DNA of 64,000 bases from Bacillota bacterium (GTDB lineage Bacteria > Bacillota > Clostridia > Oscillospirales > Oscillospiraceae): positions 249,682 to 313,681 of the forward strand of contig JAUMWD010000001.1 in assembly GCA_030529825.1 (NCBI GenBank), read 5' to 3'. The notes beneath the pieces were generated by a model, which did no database searches, had not been told where the DNA came from, and worked only from the letters and a program-made list of their open reading frames with translations. Shown piece by piece: positions 9,748-17,454 of this stretch (positions within the stretch are counted from its first letter, which is position 1; every line of letters starts with the position of its first letter). Position numbers and translations under genes: made by a program.

Positions 9748-10074
9748 ATGGCAAACAGCAGAATTCAGAATGCCATGCTGTTTGATTTCTACGGCGAACT
9801 GCTTACGGACAAGCAGCGTGAATACTTTGACCTGCACTACAATGAGGACTATTCTCTTGCGGAGATTGCCGGAATGAGCGGGATTTCCCGTCAGGGCGTT
9901 TGGGATATCATCAAGCGCGCCGAGGCAATGCTTACCGAGGTGGAGGAAAAAACGGGACTCATAAAGCGCTTTATGGAGCGCAATGAGCAGATTGACGAAA
10001 TTGAGCGGGAGCTCATGGAAATGGGCGCCCTCAACGGAAGTATTCAGACTAAGCTTGACAGCTTGAAGGTATGA
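9748..10074 (+). CDS. ylxM: YlxM-family helix-turn-helix protein, SRP-operon component
   Basis: A 108-residue protein of the UPF0122/YlxM family. Residues about 20-60 form a sigma-70 region 4-like helix-turn-helix (DYSLAEIAGMSGISRQGVWDIIKRAE), followed by a coiled-coil-like C-terminal tail. YlxM is encoded immediately upstream of ffh in nearly all Firmicutes and is thought to modulate the signal recognition particle. The start ATG at 9748 is set by the AGGGGG ribosome site at 9733-9738. An upstream in-frame ATG at 9682 lies inside the promoter -35 and is rejected. It is the first gene of the operon ylxM-ffh-rpsP-khpA. Confidence 0.93.
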   Translation: MANSRIQNAMLFDFYGELLTDKQREYFDLHYNEDYSLAEIAGMSGISRQGVWDIIKRAEAMLTEVEEKTGLIKRFMERNEQIDEIERELMEMGALNGSIQTKLDSLKV

Positions 10075-10134
10075 TTTGCGTTCGGCTCCGTCTGACGCAA
10101 AAGAGTTTAAGACAGACGAAAGCGAGGAAGAAAA

Positions 10135-11490
10135 ATGGCATTTGAATCATTGTCCGATAAGCTTTCCGCTGCCTTTAAAAAGCTTCGCGGCAAGGGCAGA
10201 CTTACTGCCGCCGACGTAAAGGAAGCCATGAAGGAAGTGCGCATGGCGCTTCTGGAGGCTGACGTAAGCTACAAGGTAGTCAAGGAATTTACCAAAAATG
10301 TTACCGAGCGAGCATCAGGCAGCGACGTTCTCGAGGCCCTTTCTCCCGCGCAGCAGGTAATCAAAATAGTCAACGAAGAGCTTGTTAAGCTCATGGGCAG
10401 CGAAAACCAGCGCCTTTCCATCGGCTCCAAGAGCCCCAGCGTTGTTATGCTGGTGGGTCTTCAGGGTGCAGGTAAAACCACCAACGGCGCAAAGCTCGCC
10501 GCATATATGCGCAAGCAGGGCAAGCGCCCTCTGCTGGCTGCCTGTGACATCTACCGTCCCGCCGCAATCAAGCAGCTGGAAACCGTGGGCAAGCAGCTTG
10601 ACATCCCCGTGTTCCAGATGGGTACCACAAACCCCGTGGATATCGCAAAGGCTGCCATTGAACACGCAAAGAAGCACGGCAACGACCTGGTGTTTCTCGA
10701 TACCGCAGGCCGACTCCACATAGATGAGGAGCTCATGAATGAGCTTCAGAACATCAAGGAAGCCGTTGAGCCCTCGGAAATCCTGCTGGTGGTTGACGCC
10801 ATGACAGGCCAGGACGCGGTGAATGCGGCAAACGCCTTTAACGATGCTCTCGGCGTAACGGGCGTCATGCTTACAAAGCTTGACGGCGATGCGCGAGGCG
10901 GCGCGGCCCTATCCATCAAGGCCAGCACCGGCAAGCCCATTAAGTTCATCGGCGTGGGCGAGAAGCTCGACCAGATTGAGCCCTTCTACCCCGACCGCAT
11001 GGCAAGCCGAATCCTTGGCATGGGCGATGTTCTCACTCTCATCGAAAAGGCCGAGCAGACCTATGACGAGAAGAAGGCCCTTGAGCTTGCGGAGAAGATG
11101 AAGGAAAACCGCTTTACTCTTGAGGACTATCTGGACCAGATGCGCCAGCTCCGCGGCATGGGCGACCTCAACGACCTCGTTGGTATGATTCCCGGTGTGG
11201 ATGCCAAGGCGCTCAAGGGTGCCAAGGTTGACGAAAAGGAAATGGCCCACATTGAGGCAATCATTCTCGCCATGACTCCCAAGGAGAGAGAAAATCCCTC
11301 GGTCCTGAACTCCAGCCGCAAAAAGCGCATTGCCGCAGGCAGCGGTACCTCCGTTGTGGATGTAAACCGCCTTCTGAAGCAGTTTTCCGCAATGCAGACC
11401 ATGATGAAGCAGCTCTCAGGCAAGAGCATGAAGAAACTCCAGCGCAAAATGGGCGGAGGCGGCTTCGGCGGACTCGGCGGACTATTTTAA
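10135..11490 (+). CDS. ffh: Signal recognition particle GTPase Ffh (SRP54)
   Basis: A 451-residue Ffh that binds 4.5S/6S SRP RNA and delivers nascent membrane and secreted proteins to FtsY and SecYEG. The N helical bundle is residues 1-95. The G domain has the P-loop GLQGAGKTT at 108-116, DTAGRL near 189 and TKLDGDARGG near 247. The methionine-rich M domain (about 300-451) contains GSGTSVVDVNRLLKQF and ends in a Gly/Phe tail. The length is typical. The 60-base gap after ylxM contains a short inverted repeat, TTTGCGT (10075-10081) with ACGCAAA (10095-10101), and a GAGGAAG ribosome site. The gap sits within one transcription unit driven from the 9682 promoter. Confidence 0.97.
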   Translation: MAFESLSDKLSAAFKKLRGKGRLTAADVKEAMKEVRMALLEADVSYKVVKEFTKNVTERASGSDVLEALSPAQQVIKIVNEELVKLMGSENQRLSIGSKSPSVVMLVGLQGAGKTTNGAKLAAYMRKQGKRPLLAACDIYRPAAIKQLETVGKQLDIPVFQMGTTNPVDIAKAAIEHAKKHGNDLVFLDTAGRLHIDEELMNELQNIKEAVEPSEILLVVDAMTGQDAVNAANAFNDALGVTGVMLTKLDGDARGGAALSIKASTGKPIKFIGVGEKLDQIEPFYPDRMASRILGMGDVLTLIEKAEQTYDEKKALELAEKMKENRFTLEDYLDQMRQLRGMGDLNDLVGMIPGVDAKALKGAKVDEKEMAHIEAIILAMTPKERENPSVLNSSRKKRIAAGSGTSVVDVNRLLKQFSAMQTMMKQLSGKSMKKLQRKMGGGGFGGLGGLF

Positions 11491-11554
11491 TCAGTTTACC
11501 TGTACGATTTCGTACTTGTAATATAGAGATATTGTGAAACCTGCGGAAATGCTT

Positions 11555-11571
11555 CCGGTCGGGCTGACGCA
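11555..11571 (+). repeat. 17-base core shared with the 87-bp tandem repeats, in the rpsP leader
   Basis: The 17 bases here (CCGGTCGGGCTGACGCA) are exactly the reverse complement of 12285-12301 in the second 87-bp repeat unit, and match units 1 and 3 with one mismatch each. The copy lies in the 132-base ffh-rpsP gap, 52 bases before the rpsP ATG. A short hairpin, GTACGA/TCGTAC, lies upstream at 11502-11515. Confidence 0.6.
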
Positions 11572-11622
11572 ATATCGAAAACGCAATTTTAAAGCGAATA
11601 GAAAAATGGAGGTGAAACATAA

Positions 11623-11862
11623 ATGGTAAAGATCAGACTTCGCAGAATGGGCGCAAAGAAGGCTCCCTACTACCGCATCGTCGTTGCTGACTCCCGCAGC
11701 CCTCGTGACGGCCGCTTCATCGAAGAAATCGGCACTTACGATCCCATGGCAGAAGGCGCAGAGAAGATTAAGGTTGACATGGAGCGCGCTAAGTACTGGA
11801 TCGATAACGGCGCACAGCCTACCGATACCGTTCGCGGCCTGCTTAAGAAGGTTGAGGCCTAA
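11623..11862 (+). CDS. rpsP: 30S ribosomal protein S16
   Basis: A 79-residue S16, a small-subunit assembly protein that binds 16S rRNA. The N-terminal signature [20 protein letters not shown] and the segment [18 protein letters not shown] are diagnostic. The length is standard. The ATG at 11623 is preceded by GGAGGTG. It is followed after 18 bases by khpA, as in other Firmicutes. The 132-base leader after ffh is longer than usual for this operon and contains a copy of the 17-base core of the downstream tandem repeats. Confidence 0.97.
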   Translation: MVKIRLRRMGAKKAPYYRIVVADSRSPRDGRFIEEIGTYDPMAEGAEKIKVDMERAKYWIDNGAQPTDTVRGLLKKVEA

Positions 11863-11880
11863 TAAGGAGAAACTACCTGC

Positions 11881-12111
11881 ATGAAAGAACTTTTGACCTA
11901 TATTGTACAGAGCTTAGTCGATCATCCCGACGAGGTATCTGTGACCGAGCGCGTTGCCAACGGCGAAACCGTGTTTGAAGTGCGCGTTGCTGACGGCGAC
12001 ATGGGCAAGGTCATTGGCCGGCAGGGCAGAATCGTTAAAGAGATTCGTATCCTTATGCGGGCTGTTGCCCAGAGAAAGGGCAAAAAGGTTTCCGTCGATA
12101 TTATGGACTAA
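11881..12111 (+). CDS. khpA: KH-domain RNA-binding protein KhpA (YlqC)
   Basis: A 76-residue single KH-domain protein. The GxxG loop that contacts RNA is GRQG at residues 46-49, in the context KVIGRQGRIVKEIR. KhpA forms a heterodimer with KhpB/Jag and influences small-RNA stability, cell division and cell length in Gram-positive bacteria. The partner is not in this window. It sits 18 bases after rpsP with an AAGGAG ribosome site, and the operon ends directly after it at a strong terminator. Start, length and position all match the family. Confidence 0.95.
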   Translation: MKELLTYIVQSLVDHPDEVSVTERVANGETVFEVRVADGDMGKVIGRQGRIVKEIRILMRAVAQRKGKKVSVDIMD

Positions 12112-12120
12112 AACCTGAAA

Positions 12121-12165
12121 AAGCGAAGAATTCGAGCTTCAGGGCTCGGATTTTTCGCTTTTTTT
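12121..12165 (+). terminator. Strong rho-independent terminator after khpA
   Basis: A 17-bp stem (12121-12137 with 12144-12160, including two G-U pairs) closes a 6-base loop and runs into a T tract at 12159-12165. It separates ylxM-ffh-rpsP-khpA from rimM-trmD, which are often one unit in other Firmicutes. Confidence 0.9.
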
Positions 12166-12399
12166 AGATACGGTGCACCGCTTCAAATAATCGCTATTGC
12201 GTCAGCACGACCGGTAACAGCTCTGTTAGTCAAGTACACTCGCGCTCTTTTTAGATACGGTGCGACGCTTCAAATAGTCTCTACTGCGTCAGCCCGACCG
12301 GTGACAGCTCTGTTAGTCAAGTACACTCGCGCTTTTTTTAGATACGGTGCGACGCTTCAAATAGTCTCTACTGCGTCAGCCCCACCGGTGACAGCTCTG
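12160..12399. repeat. 87-bp tandem repeat, about 2.7 copies
   Basis: The motif AGATACGG recurs at 12166, 12253 and 12340, giving a period of exactly 87 bases twice. Units 2 and 3 differ at only a few positions, while unit 1 is more diverged. Unit 3 is truncated after ACAGCTCTG (about 12399). I find no credible ORF or ribosome site in either strand. Each unit starts with a T-run that in unit 1 is the T tract of the khpA terminator. The core CTGACGCA/GGTCGGG block is also found inverted in the rpsP leader. The remaining stretch to 12481 shows no gene. Confidence 0.85.
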
Positions 12400-12481
12400 C
12401 TTTTAAAACTTACGGCGGCGTTTAACTTGAAATGCGTGGATAAGTGCATATCTGCGGCGCGTAATTACATAGAATAGTGAG

Positions 12482-12509
12482 AAAAGCTTGAATTATTTCA
12501 AGCTTTTTT
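12482..12509 (+). terminator. Rho-independent terminator upstream of rimM
   Basis: GCTTGAA (12486-12492) pairs with TTCAAGC (12497-12503), extended by flanking A and T runs, followed by TTTTTT. It ends whatever transcript crosses the 87-bp repeats and isolates rimM from upstream transcription. A TATACT -10-like hexamer at 12539-12544 follows, but without a clear -35. Confidence 0.75.
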
Positions 12510-12581
12510 GTTGTTAAAATGTGCATATTGTGGTACATTATACTATGTATAAATAGGCATCGAAACCATGGAGGTTATGCT

Positions 12582-13070
12582 ATGGATAAACAGAGATTTA
12601 TTGAAGCGGGAAAAATCGTCAACACCCACGGTGTGCGCGGTGAGGTCAAGATTCAGGTATGGCTTGACAGCCCCGAATTCATGAAAAAATTCAAAACAGT
12701 TTATATAGACGAAAAGCCCGTGAAGATGCTTTCATCCCGCCCTCACAAGGATATGCTCATTGCGTCCCTTGAGGGTGTCGCCGATGTAAATGCCGCCATG
12801 TGCCTCAAAAACAAAACCGTCTACATTGACCGCAAGGATGCAAAGCTCCCCCGGGGCACCTACTTCCTTCAGGACATCATGGGAGCCTCCGTCATTGACG
12901 AAAAGGGAGACGAAATCGGCAAGCTCGTGGACATCATGGAAACACCTGCCTCCACGATTTATGTGGTCAAGGGTGAAACGGAGCATCTTATTCCCGCAGT
13001 TCCCGAATTCATCCTTAAAACCGATGCCGCCAAGGGCATCATCAAAGTTCACCTTATCGAAGGAATGTAA
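12582..13070 (+). CDS. rimM: Ribosome maturation factor RimM
   Basis: A 162-residue RimM that assists maturation of the 30S head and binds S19. The N-terminal barrel contains GKIVNTHGVRGEVKIQVW. The PRC-barrel half contains YFLQDIMGASVIDEKG and EHLIPAVPEFILK. The ATG at 12582 was chosen because GGAGGT lies at 12570-12575. The upstream in-frame ATG at 12519 overlaps the -10-like region and has no ribosome site. The length is normal. Its stop is 2 bases before the trmD start, so the two are co-translated. Confidence 0.95.
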   Translation: MDKQRFIEAGKIVNTHGVRGEVKIQVWLDSPEFMKKFKTVYIDEKPVKMLSSRPHKDMLIASLEGVADVNAAMCLKNKTVYIDRKDAKLPRGTYFLQDIMGASVIDEKGDEIGKLVDIMETPASTIYVVKGETEHLIPAVPEFILKTDAAKGIIKVHLIEGM

Positions 13071-13072
13071 AC

Positions 13073-14356
13073 ATGAGAATTGACATTATGACCTTATTCC
13101 CCGACACCGTAAACGCCGTTTTGCACGAAAGCATTATCGGACGCGCGGCAAAAAAGGGAATTGTGGAAATCAACTGCGTTCAGATACGGGATTACACAGA
13201 AAACAAGCAGATGCAGGTTGACGATTATCCCTACGGCGGTGGCTGGGGCTGCGTCATGATGGCCCAGCCGCTGAAATCCTGTCTTGATGATATTATGTCA
13301 ACTGCAAAGGGCAGAAAAAGCCATGTGATATATATGTCGCCTCAGGGAAAGCCCTACAATCAGGAGACGGCGAAGCGCCTTAAAAACGACTACGACCATC
13401 TTGTGCTCGTGTGCGGTCACTATGAGGGCATTGACGAGCGCTTCATCGAAGAATGTGTTGACGAGGAAATCTCCCTGGGAGACTTTGTGCTCACGGGCGG
13501 AGAAATCGCCGCCATGGCGATTGCGGATTCCGTTTGCCGCATGGTGCCGGGTGTGCTCTCCGACGAAGAATGCTTCACCGGTGAAAGCCACTGGGACGGA
13601 CTTCTTGAATATCCCCAGTACACGCGCCCCGAGGAATGGCAGGGGAGAAAGGTGCCTGAGGTGCTGATTAAGGGTGACCACGCAAAGGTTGATGAGTGGC
13701 GGAGAAAAAAGAGCCTTGAGCGCACCATGGACAAGCGCCTCGACCTCTTTGAAAAGCTGGAGCTTACGGACAAAAAGGACCTGAAGCTCATAGAGGAGAT
13801 TAAGAAAGAGCGCAGCCGCATGAAGCTCACGGAGCCGATTACTTATCGGCTTGCAACAGAGGATGATCTTGAGGGCATAATGCTCATTGTGCGTCAGGCG
13901 AGAAATCTCCTGAAAAAGCACCGCGTAGACCAGTGGCAGGGAGAATATCCCGCGGAGGAAAACTTCCGCATAGATATCGCCAAGGGCATATGCTATGTCA
14001 TTGAGTACGGCGGAAGAATGGCCGCCTTCTTCACCATGGCGGATACGCCTGAGGAGGATTATGTAAACCTAACCGACGGAAAGTGGCACGGCAGCGGCCC
14101 CTACTGTACGATGCATCGTGCCGCCGTTGCGGCAGAGTTTCGCGGCACGGGACTTTCCGAAAGAATTTACGAGTTTGCGGAGGAAATCGCACGAGGCAAG
14201 GGCATTCACGAAATGCGCGTTGACACTCATCGCAAGAACAAGGCTATGCTGGCGCTTCTTAAAAGAAAAGGCTATGTGTACCGCGGCAATGTGAAGGTGT
14301 CCTCCGAGCCCGGTCACGATCCTGCGCGGCAGGCCTTTGAAAAAATCGGGCTTTAA
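13073..14356 (+). CDS. trmD: tRNA (guanine-37-N1)-methyltransferase TrmD fused to a GNAT acetyltransferase
   Basis: A 427-residue fusion. Residues about 1-245 are a complete TrmD (SPOUT knot), which makes m1G37 in tRNAs reading CNN codons. It carries GHYEGIDER at 115-123 and SLGDFVLTGGE near 136-146. From about residue 250 (MKLTEPITYRLATEDD) a GNAT N-acetyltransferase domain begins, with an acetyl-CoA loop of the RGTGLSERI type near 356 and a C-terminal KGYVYRGN strand. No stop or frameshift separates the halves. Normal TrmD is about 240-250 residues. An internal ATG at the GNAT start could also give a separate protein, but I see no strong ribosome site. rplS, which usually follows trmD, is absent here. 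Confidence 0.93.
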   Translation: MRIDIMTLFPDTVNAVLHESIIGRAAKKGIVEINCVQIRDYTENKQMQVDDYPYGGGWGCVMMAQPLKSCLDDIMSTAKGRKSHVIYMSPQGKPYNQETAKRLKNDYDHLVLVCGHYEGIDERFIEECVDEEISLGDFVLTGGEIAAMAIADSVCRMVPGVLSDEECFTGESHWDGLLEYPQYTRPEEWQGRKVPEVLIKGDHAKVDEWRRKKSLERTMDKRLDLFEKLELTDKKDLKLIEEIKKERSRMKLTEPITYRLATEDDLEGIMLIVRQARNLLKKHRVDQWQGEYPAEENFRIDIAKGICYVIEYGGRMAAFFTMADTPEEDYVNLTDGKWHGSGPYCTMHRAAVAAEFRGTGLSERIYEFAEEIARGKGIHEMRVDTHRKNKAMLALLKRKGYVYRGNVKVSSEPGHDPARQAFEKIGL

Positions 14357-14672
14357 CAGGAATCCCCCGGTCGCCTGCGGCGACAGGCCCCTTTAGCAAG
14401 GGAACCATGAAAGCTTAGGCTTTTCGCTGCAGGAGCTGTATAGATGTCCGTGGCGCGGAAGTAAAGATGTGTGAAAGCGTCTGCATCGGGGGCGTGAGAA
14501 CTAAAGCTTAGTGCGGATATGGTTTCTGTGCGCCACACTTCTGCTGACCGAGGTTTCCAAAGGGCATAAGCCCTTGGTCGGGTTTCTTTTGCCACTTTTT
14601 TGGCGACACAAAGAAAAGTGGAGAAAATGTGAGAAATAATAATCAAATGCATACGATACAGACGGAGAACAG
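14357..14672. other. 316-base noncoding region with several hairpins between trmD and rsmA
   Basis: No convincing gene. The region contains GTCGCctgcGGCGAC near 14373-14387, the stem CCAAaGGGC/GCCCTTGG at 14557-14577, and CCACTTTT (14592-14599) with AAAAGTGG (14614-14621). These look like stacked pieces of a dispersed intergenic repeat rather than one terminator. Small frames across it are not supported by ribosome sites. The rsmA ribosome site lies at its right end. Confidence 0.5.
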
Positions 14673-15530
14673 ATGAATCTTACTAACATAAACGAAATAA
14701 AGGAGCTTCTGGGAAGACACGGCTTCCGTTTCTCAAAGTCCATGGGGCAGAATTTCCTCACCGCTGCCTGGGTACCCATGCAGATTGCCGACGAGGCTAT
14801 GCTTGATGAGAACACGGGTGTTATGGAGGTGGGCCCGGGCATAGGCTGTTTAACCGAGCAGCTTTCCGTGAGGGCGGGCAAGGTCGTGGCCGTGGAGCTT
14901 GACAAGGCCCTAAAGCCCGTGCTGAAGGAAACCTTAGCGGGCAGAGATAATGTGGAAATAGTTTTCGGCGATGTGCTGAAGCAGAATCTGCCTCAGCTTG
15001 TAAAAGAAAAATTCGGGGATATGCGAGCCTGTGTCTGTGCAAATCTGCCCTATAATGTCACAAGCCCTCTCATAACGGCGTTTCTTGAGGCGGGATGCTT
15101 TGACACGATTACGGTTATGATACAGAGAGAGGTGGCAAAGCGCATCTGTGCCAGAGAAAACACGGCGGACTACGGTGCCTTTACGGTTTTGGTGCAGTGG
15201 TACGCGGAGCCTGAAATCCTCTTTGATGTGCCGCCAAGCTGCTTTATTCCCCAACCCAAGGTTACATCCTCCGTTATCCGGCTCAAGATAAGAGAAAAGC
15301 CTCCCGTGGAGGTCAAGGATAGGGATACCTTCTTCCGTGTGGTGCGTGCCGCCTTCGGTATGCGGCGTAAAACTTTGCTCAATGCTCTGTCTGCCAATTT
15401 CGGTGAAATCGGCAAGGAGAAGCTGGAGCAAATCATTGTTTCTTGTGGATTTGATGCAAAAATCCGCGGAGAAGTACTCTCGATTGTTGATTTTGCAAAA
15501 ATAGCAGACGCTATTTGCGAAATAAAATGA
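14673..15530 (+). CDS. rsmA: 16S rRNA dimethyladenosine transferase RsmA (KsgA)
   Basis: A 285-residue SAM-dependent methyltransferase that dimethylates two adjacent adenosines in helix 45 of 16S rRNA late in 30S assembly. Motif I is EVGPGIGCLT near residues 52-61, motif IV is NLPYNVTSP near 124, and the C-terminal domain has the SCFIPQPKVTSSVI motif typical of KsgA. The N-terminal KSMGQNFL segment is diagnostic. It has a weak purine-rich ribosome site (ACGGAG). It follows the hairpin-rich 316-base gap, so it is probably transcribed separately from trmD. The length is typical. Confidence 0.96.
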   Translation: MNLTNINEIKELLGRHGFRFSKSMGQNFLTAAWVPMQIADEAMLDENTGVMEVGPGIGCLTEQLSVRAGKVVAVELDKALKPVLKETLAGRDNVEIVFGDVLKQNLPQLVKEKFGDMRACVCANLPYNVTSPLITAFLEAGCFDTITVMIQREVAKRICARENTADYGAFTVLVQWYAEPEILFDVPPSCFIPQPKVTSSVIRLKIREKPPVEVKDRDTFFRVVRAAFGMRRKTLLNALSANFGEIGKEKLEQIIVSCGFDAKIRGEVLSIVDFAKIADAICEIK

Positions 15531-15623
15531 AAAAATTTGTAAGCATAGTGCATTGATAAAATGCTTAAAAAAGTGTTAGTCTAATCATAGTAAATATCGA
15601 AATTATGAAAGGGAGGAAATACT

Positions 15624-17387
15624 ATGAAATTAACAGCTAATGAACATATTACCAAGTGGGTTGACGAGATGGCAGCTCTCTGCAAGCCCGAAGAAATCGT
15701 CTGGATTGACGGCAGCGAAGAACAGCTTGAAGAGCTTCGCAAAATCGCAATGTCCACCGGTGAAATGATCAAGCTCAACGAGGAAAAGCTTCCCGGCTGC
15801 TACCTTCACCGCTCCGATGTCAACGACGTTGCCCGTGTTGAAGGCCGTACATTCATCTGCTCCAAGCGTCAGGAGGACGCAGGCCCCACCAACAACTGGA
15901 TGGACCCCGAAGAAATGTACGCAAAGCTCTTTGAGATATACGACGGCTCCATGAAGGGCCGCACAATGTATGTAATCCCTTATTCCATGGGCGTTGTGGG
16001 CTCCGATTTCGCAAAGTACGGCATTGAGCTCACCGACAGCATTTATGTTGTTCTCTCCATGGCTATCATGACTCGCATGGGCAAGGAAATCCTTGACCAG
16101 CTGGGCGACAGCCCCGACTACATCAAGGGCCTCCACTCCAAGGCGGAGCTGGATCCCGAAAAGCGCTACATCGTTCACTTCCCCGAGGACAACACCATCA
16201 TGTCCGTCAACAGCGGCTACGGCGGCAACGTCCTTCTGGGCAAAAAGTGCTTCGCACTGCGTATTGCTTCCGTTCTCGGCCGTGACGAGGACTGGATGGC
16301 AGAGCACATGCTGATTCTGGGCGTTCAGAATCCTCAGGGCGAAATCCGCTATGTCTGCGGCGCCTTCCCCTCCGCCTGCGGCAAGACCAATCTGGCAATG
16401 CTCATTCCCCCCGAGGCTTACCGTGAAAAGGGCTGGAAGTGCTGGACCGTGGGCGATGATATCGCATGGCTTCGCATCGGCGAGGACGGCAGACTTTGGG
16501 CAGTAAACCCCGAGAACGGCTTCTTCGGCGTTGCACCCGGCACCAGCAACAAGTCTAACCCCAATGCTCTTGCAGCAACAAGAAAGAACACCATTTTCAC
16601 CAATGTTGTCCGCAATCTTGACGACAACACCGTTTGGTGGGAAGGCATGGATAAGAATCCTCCCAAGAACGCCGAAAACTGGAAGGGCGAAAAGTGGGAC
16701 TGCACCGACGGAAGCAAGGGCGCACACCCCAACTCCCGCTTCACCGCACCTGCAATCAACTGCCCCTGCATCAGCCCCGAATTTGAGGGCAAGACCGGCG
16801 TTCCCATCTCCGCCATCATCTTCGGCGGCCGCCGTGCAAAGACTGCTCCTCTGGTTTACCAGTCCCGTGATTGGGACCACGGTGTATTCGTAGGCTCCAT
16901 CATGGCCAGCGAGACCACCGCAGCAGCCACCGGTCAGGTGGGCGTTGTCCGCCGTGACCCCATGGCAATGCGCCCCTTCTGCGGCTACAACATGGGCGAC
17001 TACTGGCAGCACTGGATTGACATGGGCAAGAAGCTCTCCAATCCTCCCAAAATCTTCAATGTCAACTGGTTCCGCACCGATGACCAGGGCAACTTCCAGT
17101 GGCCCGGCTTCGGCGACAATCTCCGCGTAGTGGAATGGATTCTCGGCCGCTGCTTCGGTGAGAACGATGCGGTTGAAACCGAAATCGGCTTCGAGCCCAA
17201 GCCCGAGGACATTAATCTTGAGGGTACCGATGTTTCCATGGAGACTCTGAAGGACCTGCTGGGCGTTGACAAGGAGCTGTGGCTTGAGGAATGCAAGGGC
17301 ATCCGCGAGTACTACGCACAGTTCGGCGACAAGCTCCCCAAGGTGCTTGCTGACGAGATTGACGCTCTGGAGGCCAAACTCAAATAA
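15624..17387 (+). CDS. pckG: Phosphoenolpyruvate carboxykinase, GTP-dependent
   Basis: A 587-residue GTP-type PEPCK that interconverts oxaloacetate + GTP with PEP + CO2 + GDP. The family P-loop FPSACGKTN lies near 248-256 with the catalytic cysteine inside it. GYGGNVLLGKKCF (about 194-206) and RRDPMAMRPFCGYNMGDYW are GTP-PEPCK signatures, not those of the ATP type. A GGGAGG ribosome site precedes the ATG. Strong preference for C-ending codons suggests high expression. It is followed by a hairpin and ppdK, together forming a PEP/pyruvate/oxaloacetate node. In fermenters the enzyme often runs towards oxaloacetate. Confidence 0.97.
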   Translation: MKLTANEHITKWVDEMAALCKPEEIVWIDGSEEQLEELRKIAMSTGEMIKLNEEKLPGCYLHRSDVNDVARVEGRTFICSKRQEDAGPTNNWMDPEEMYAKLFEIYDGSMKGRTMYVIPYSMGVVGSDFAKYGIELTDSIYVVLSMAIMTRMGKEILDQLGDSPDYIKGLHSKAELDPEKRYIVHFPEDNTIMSVNSGYGGNVLLGKKCFALRIASVLGRDEDWMAEHMLILGVQNPQGEIRYVCGAFPSACGKTNLAMLIPPEAYREKGWKCWTVGDDIAWLRIGEDGRLWAVNPENGFFGVAPGTSNKSNPNALAATRKNTIFTNVVRNLDDNTVWWEGMDKNPPKNAENWKGEKWDCTDGSKGAHPNSRFTAPAINCPCISPEFEGKTGVPISAIIFGGRRAKTAPLVYQSRDWDHGVFVGSIMASETTAAATGQVGVVRRDPMAMRPFCGYNMGDYWQHWIDMGKKLSNPPKIFNVNWFRTDDQGNFQWPGFGDNLRVVEWILGRCFGENDAVETEIGFEPKPEDINLEGTDVSMETLKDLLGVDKELWLEECKGIREYYAQFGDKLPKVLADEIDALEAKLK

Positions 17388-17397
17388 GCAAAATTTT

Positions 17398-17430
17398 CCG
17401 CCGGCATCATAAAAATATGCGTGCCGGCGG
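17398..17430 (+). terminator. Intergenic hairpin between pckG and ppdK
   Basis: A perfect 9-bp GC-rich stem, CCGCCGGCA (17398-17406) with TGCCGGCGG (17422-17430), is followed only by GTTTAATA. The weak T tract suggests an attenuator or a 3'-end stabiliser of pckG mRNA rather than a full terminator. Confidence 0.5.
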
Positions 17431-17454
17431 GTTTAATAGAAAGGACAAGAAACA

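Noticed and set aside
9556..9837. N-terminal extension of the glucan synthase to 9837
   Set aside because: It would overlap the ylxM promoter and start on the other strand, whereas GGAGG sits directly before the ATG at 9555.
12160..12399. CRISPR array
   Set aside because: Units are 87 bases with no unique spacers between them and near-identical along their full length. No cas genes are nearby.
14501..14905. Minus-strand ORF across the trmD-rsmA gap
   Set aside because: It runs through the hairpins and antisense to the start of rsmA, with no ribosome site.
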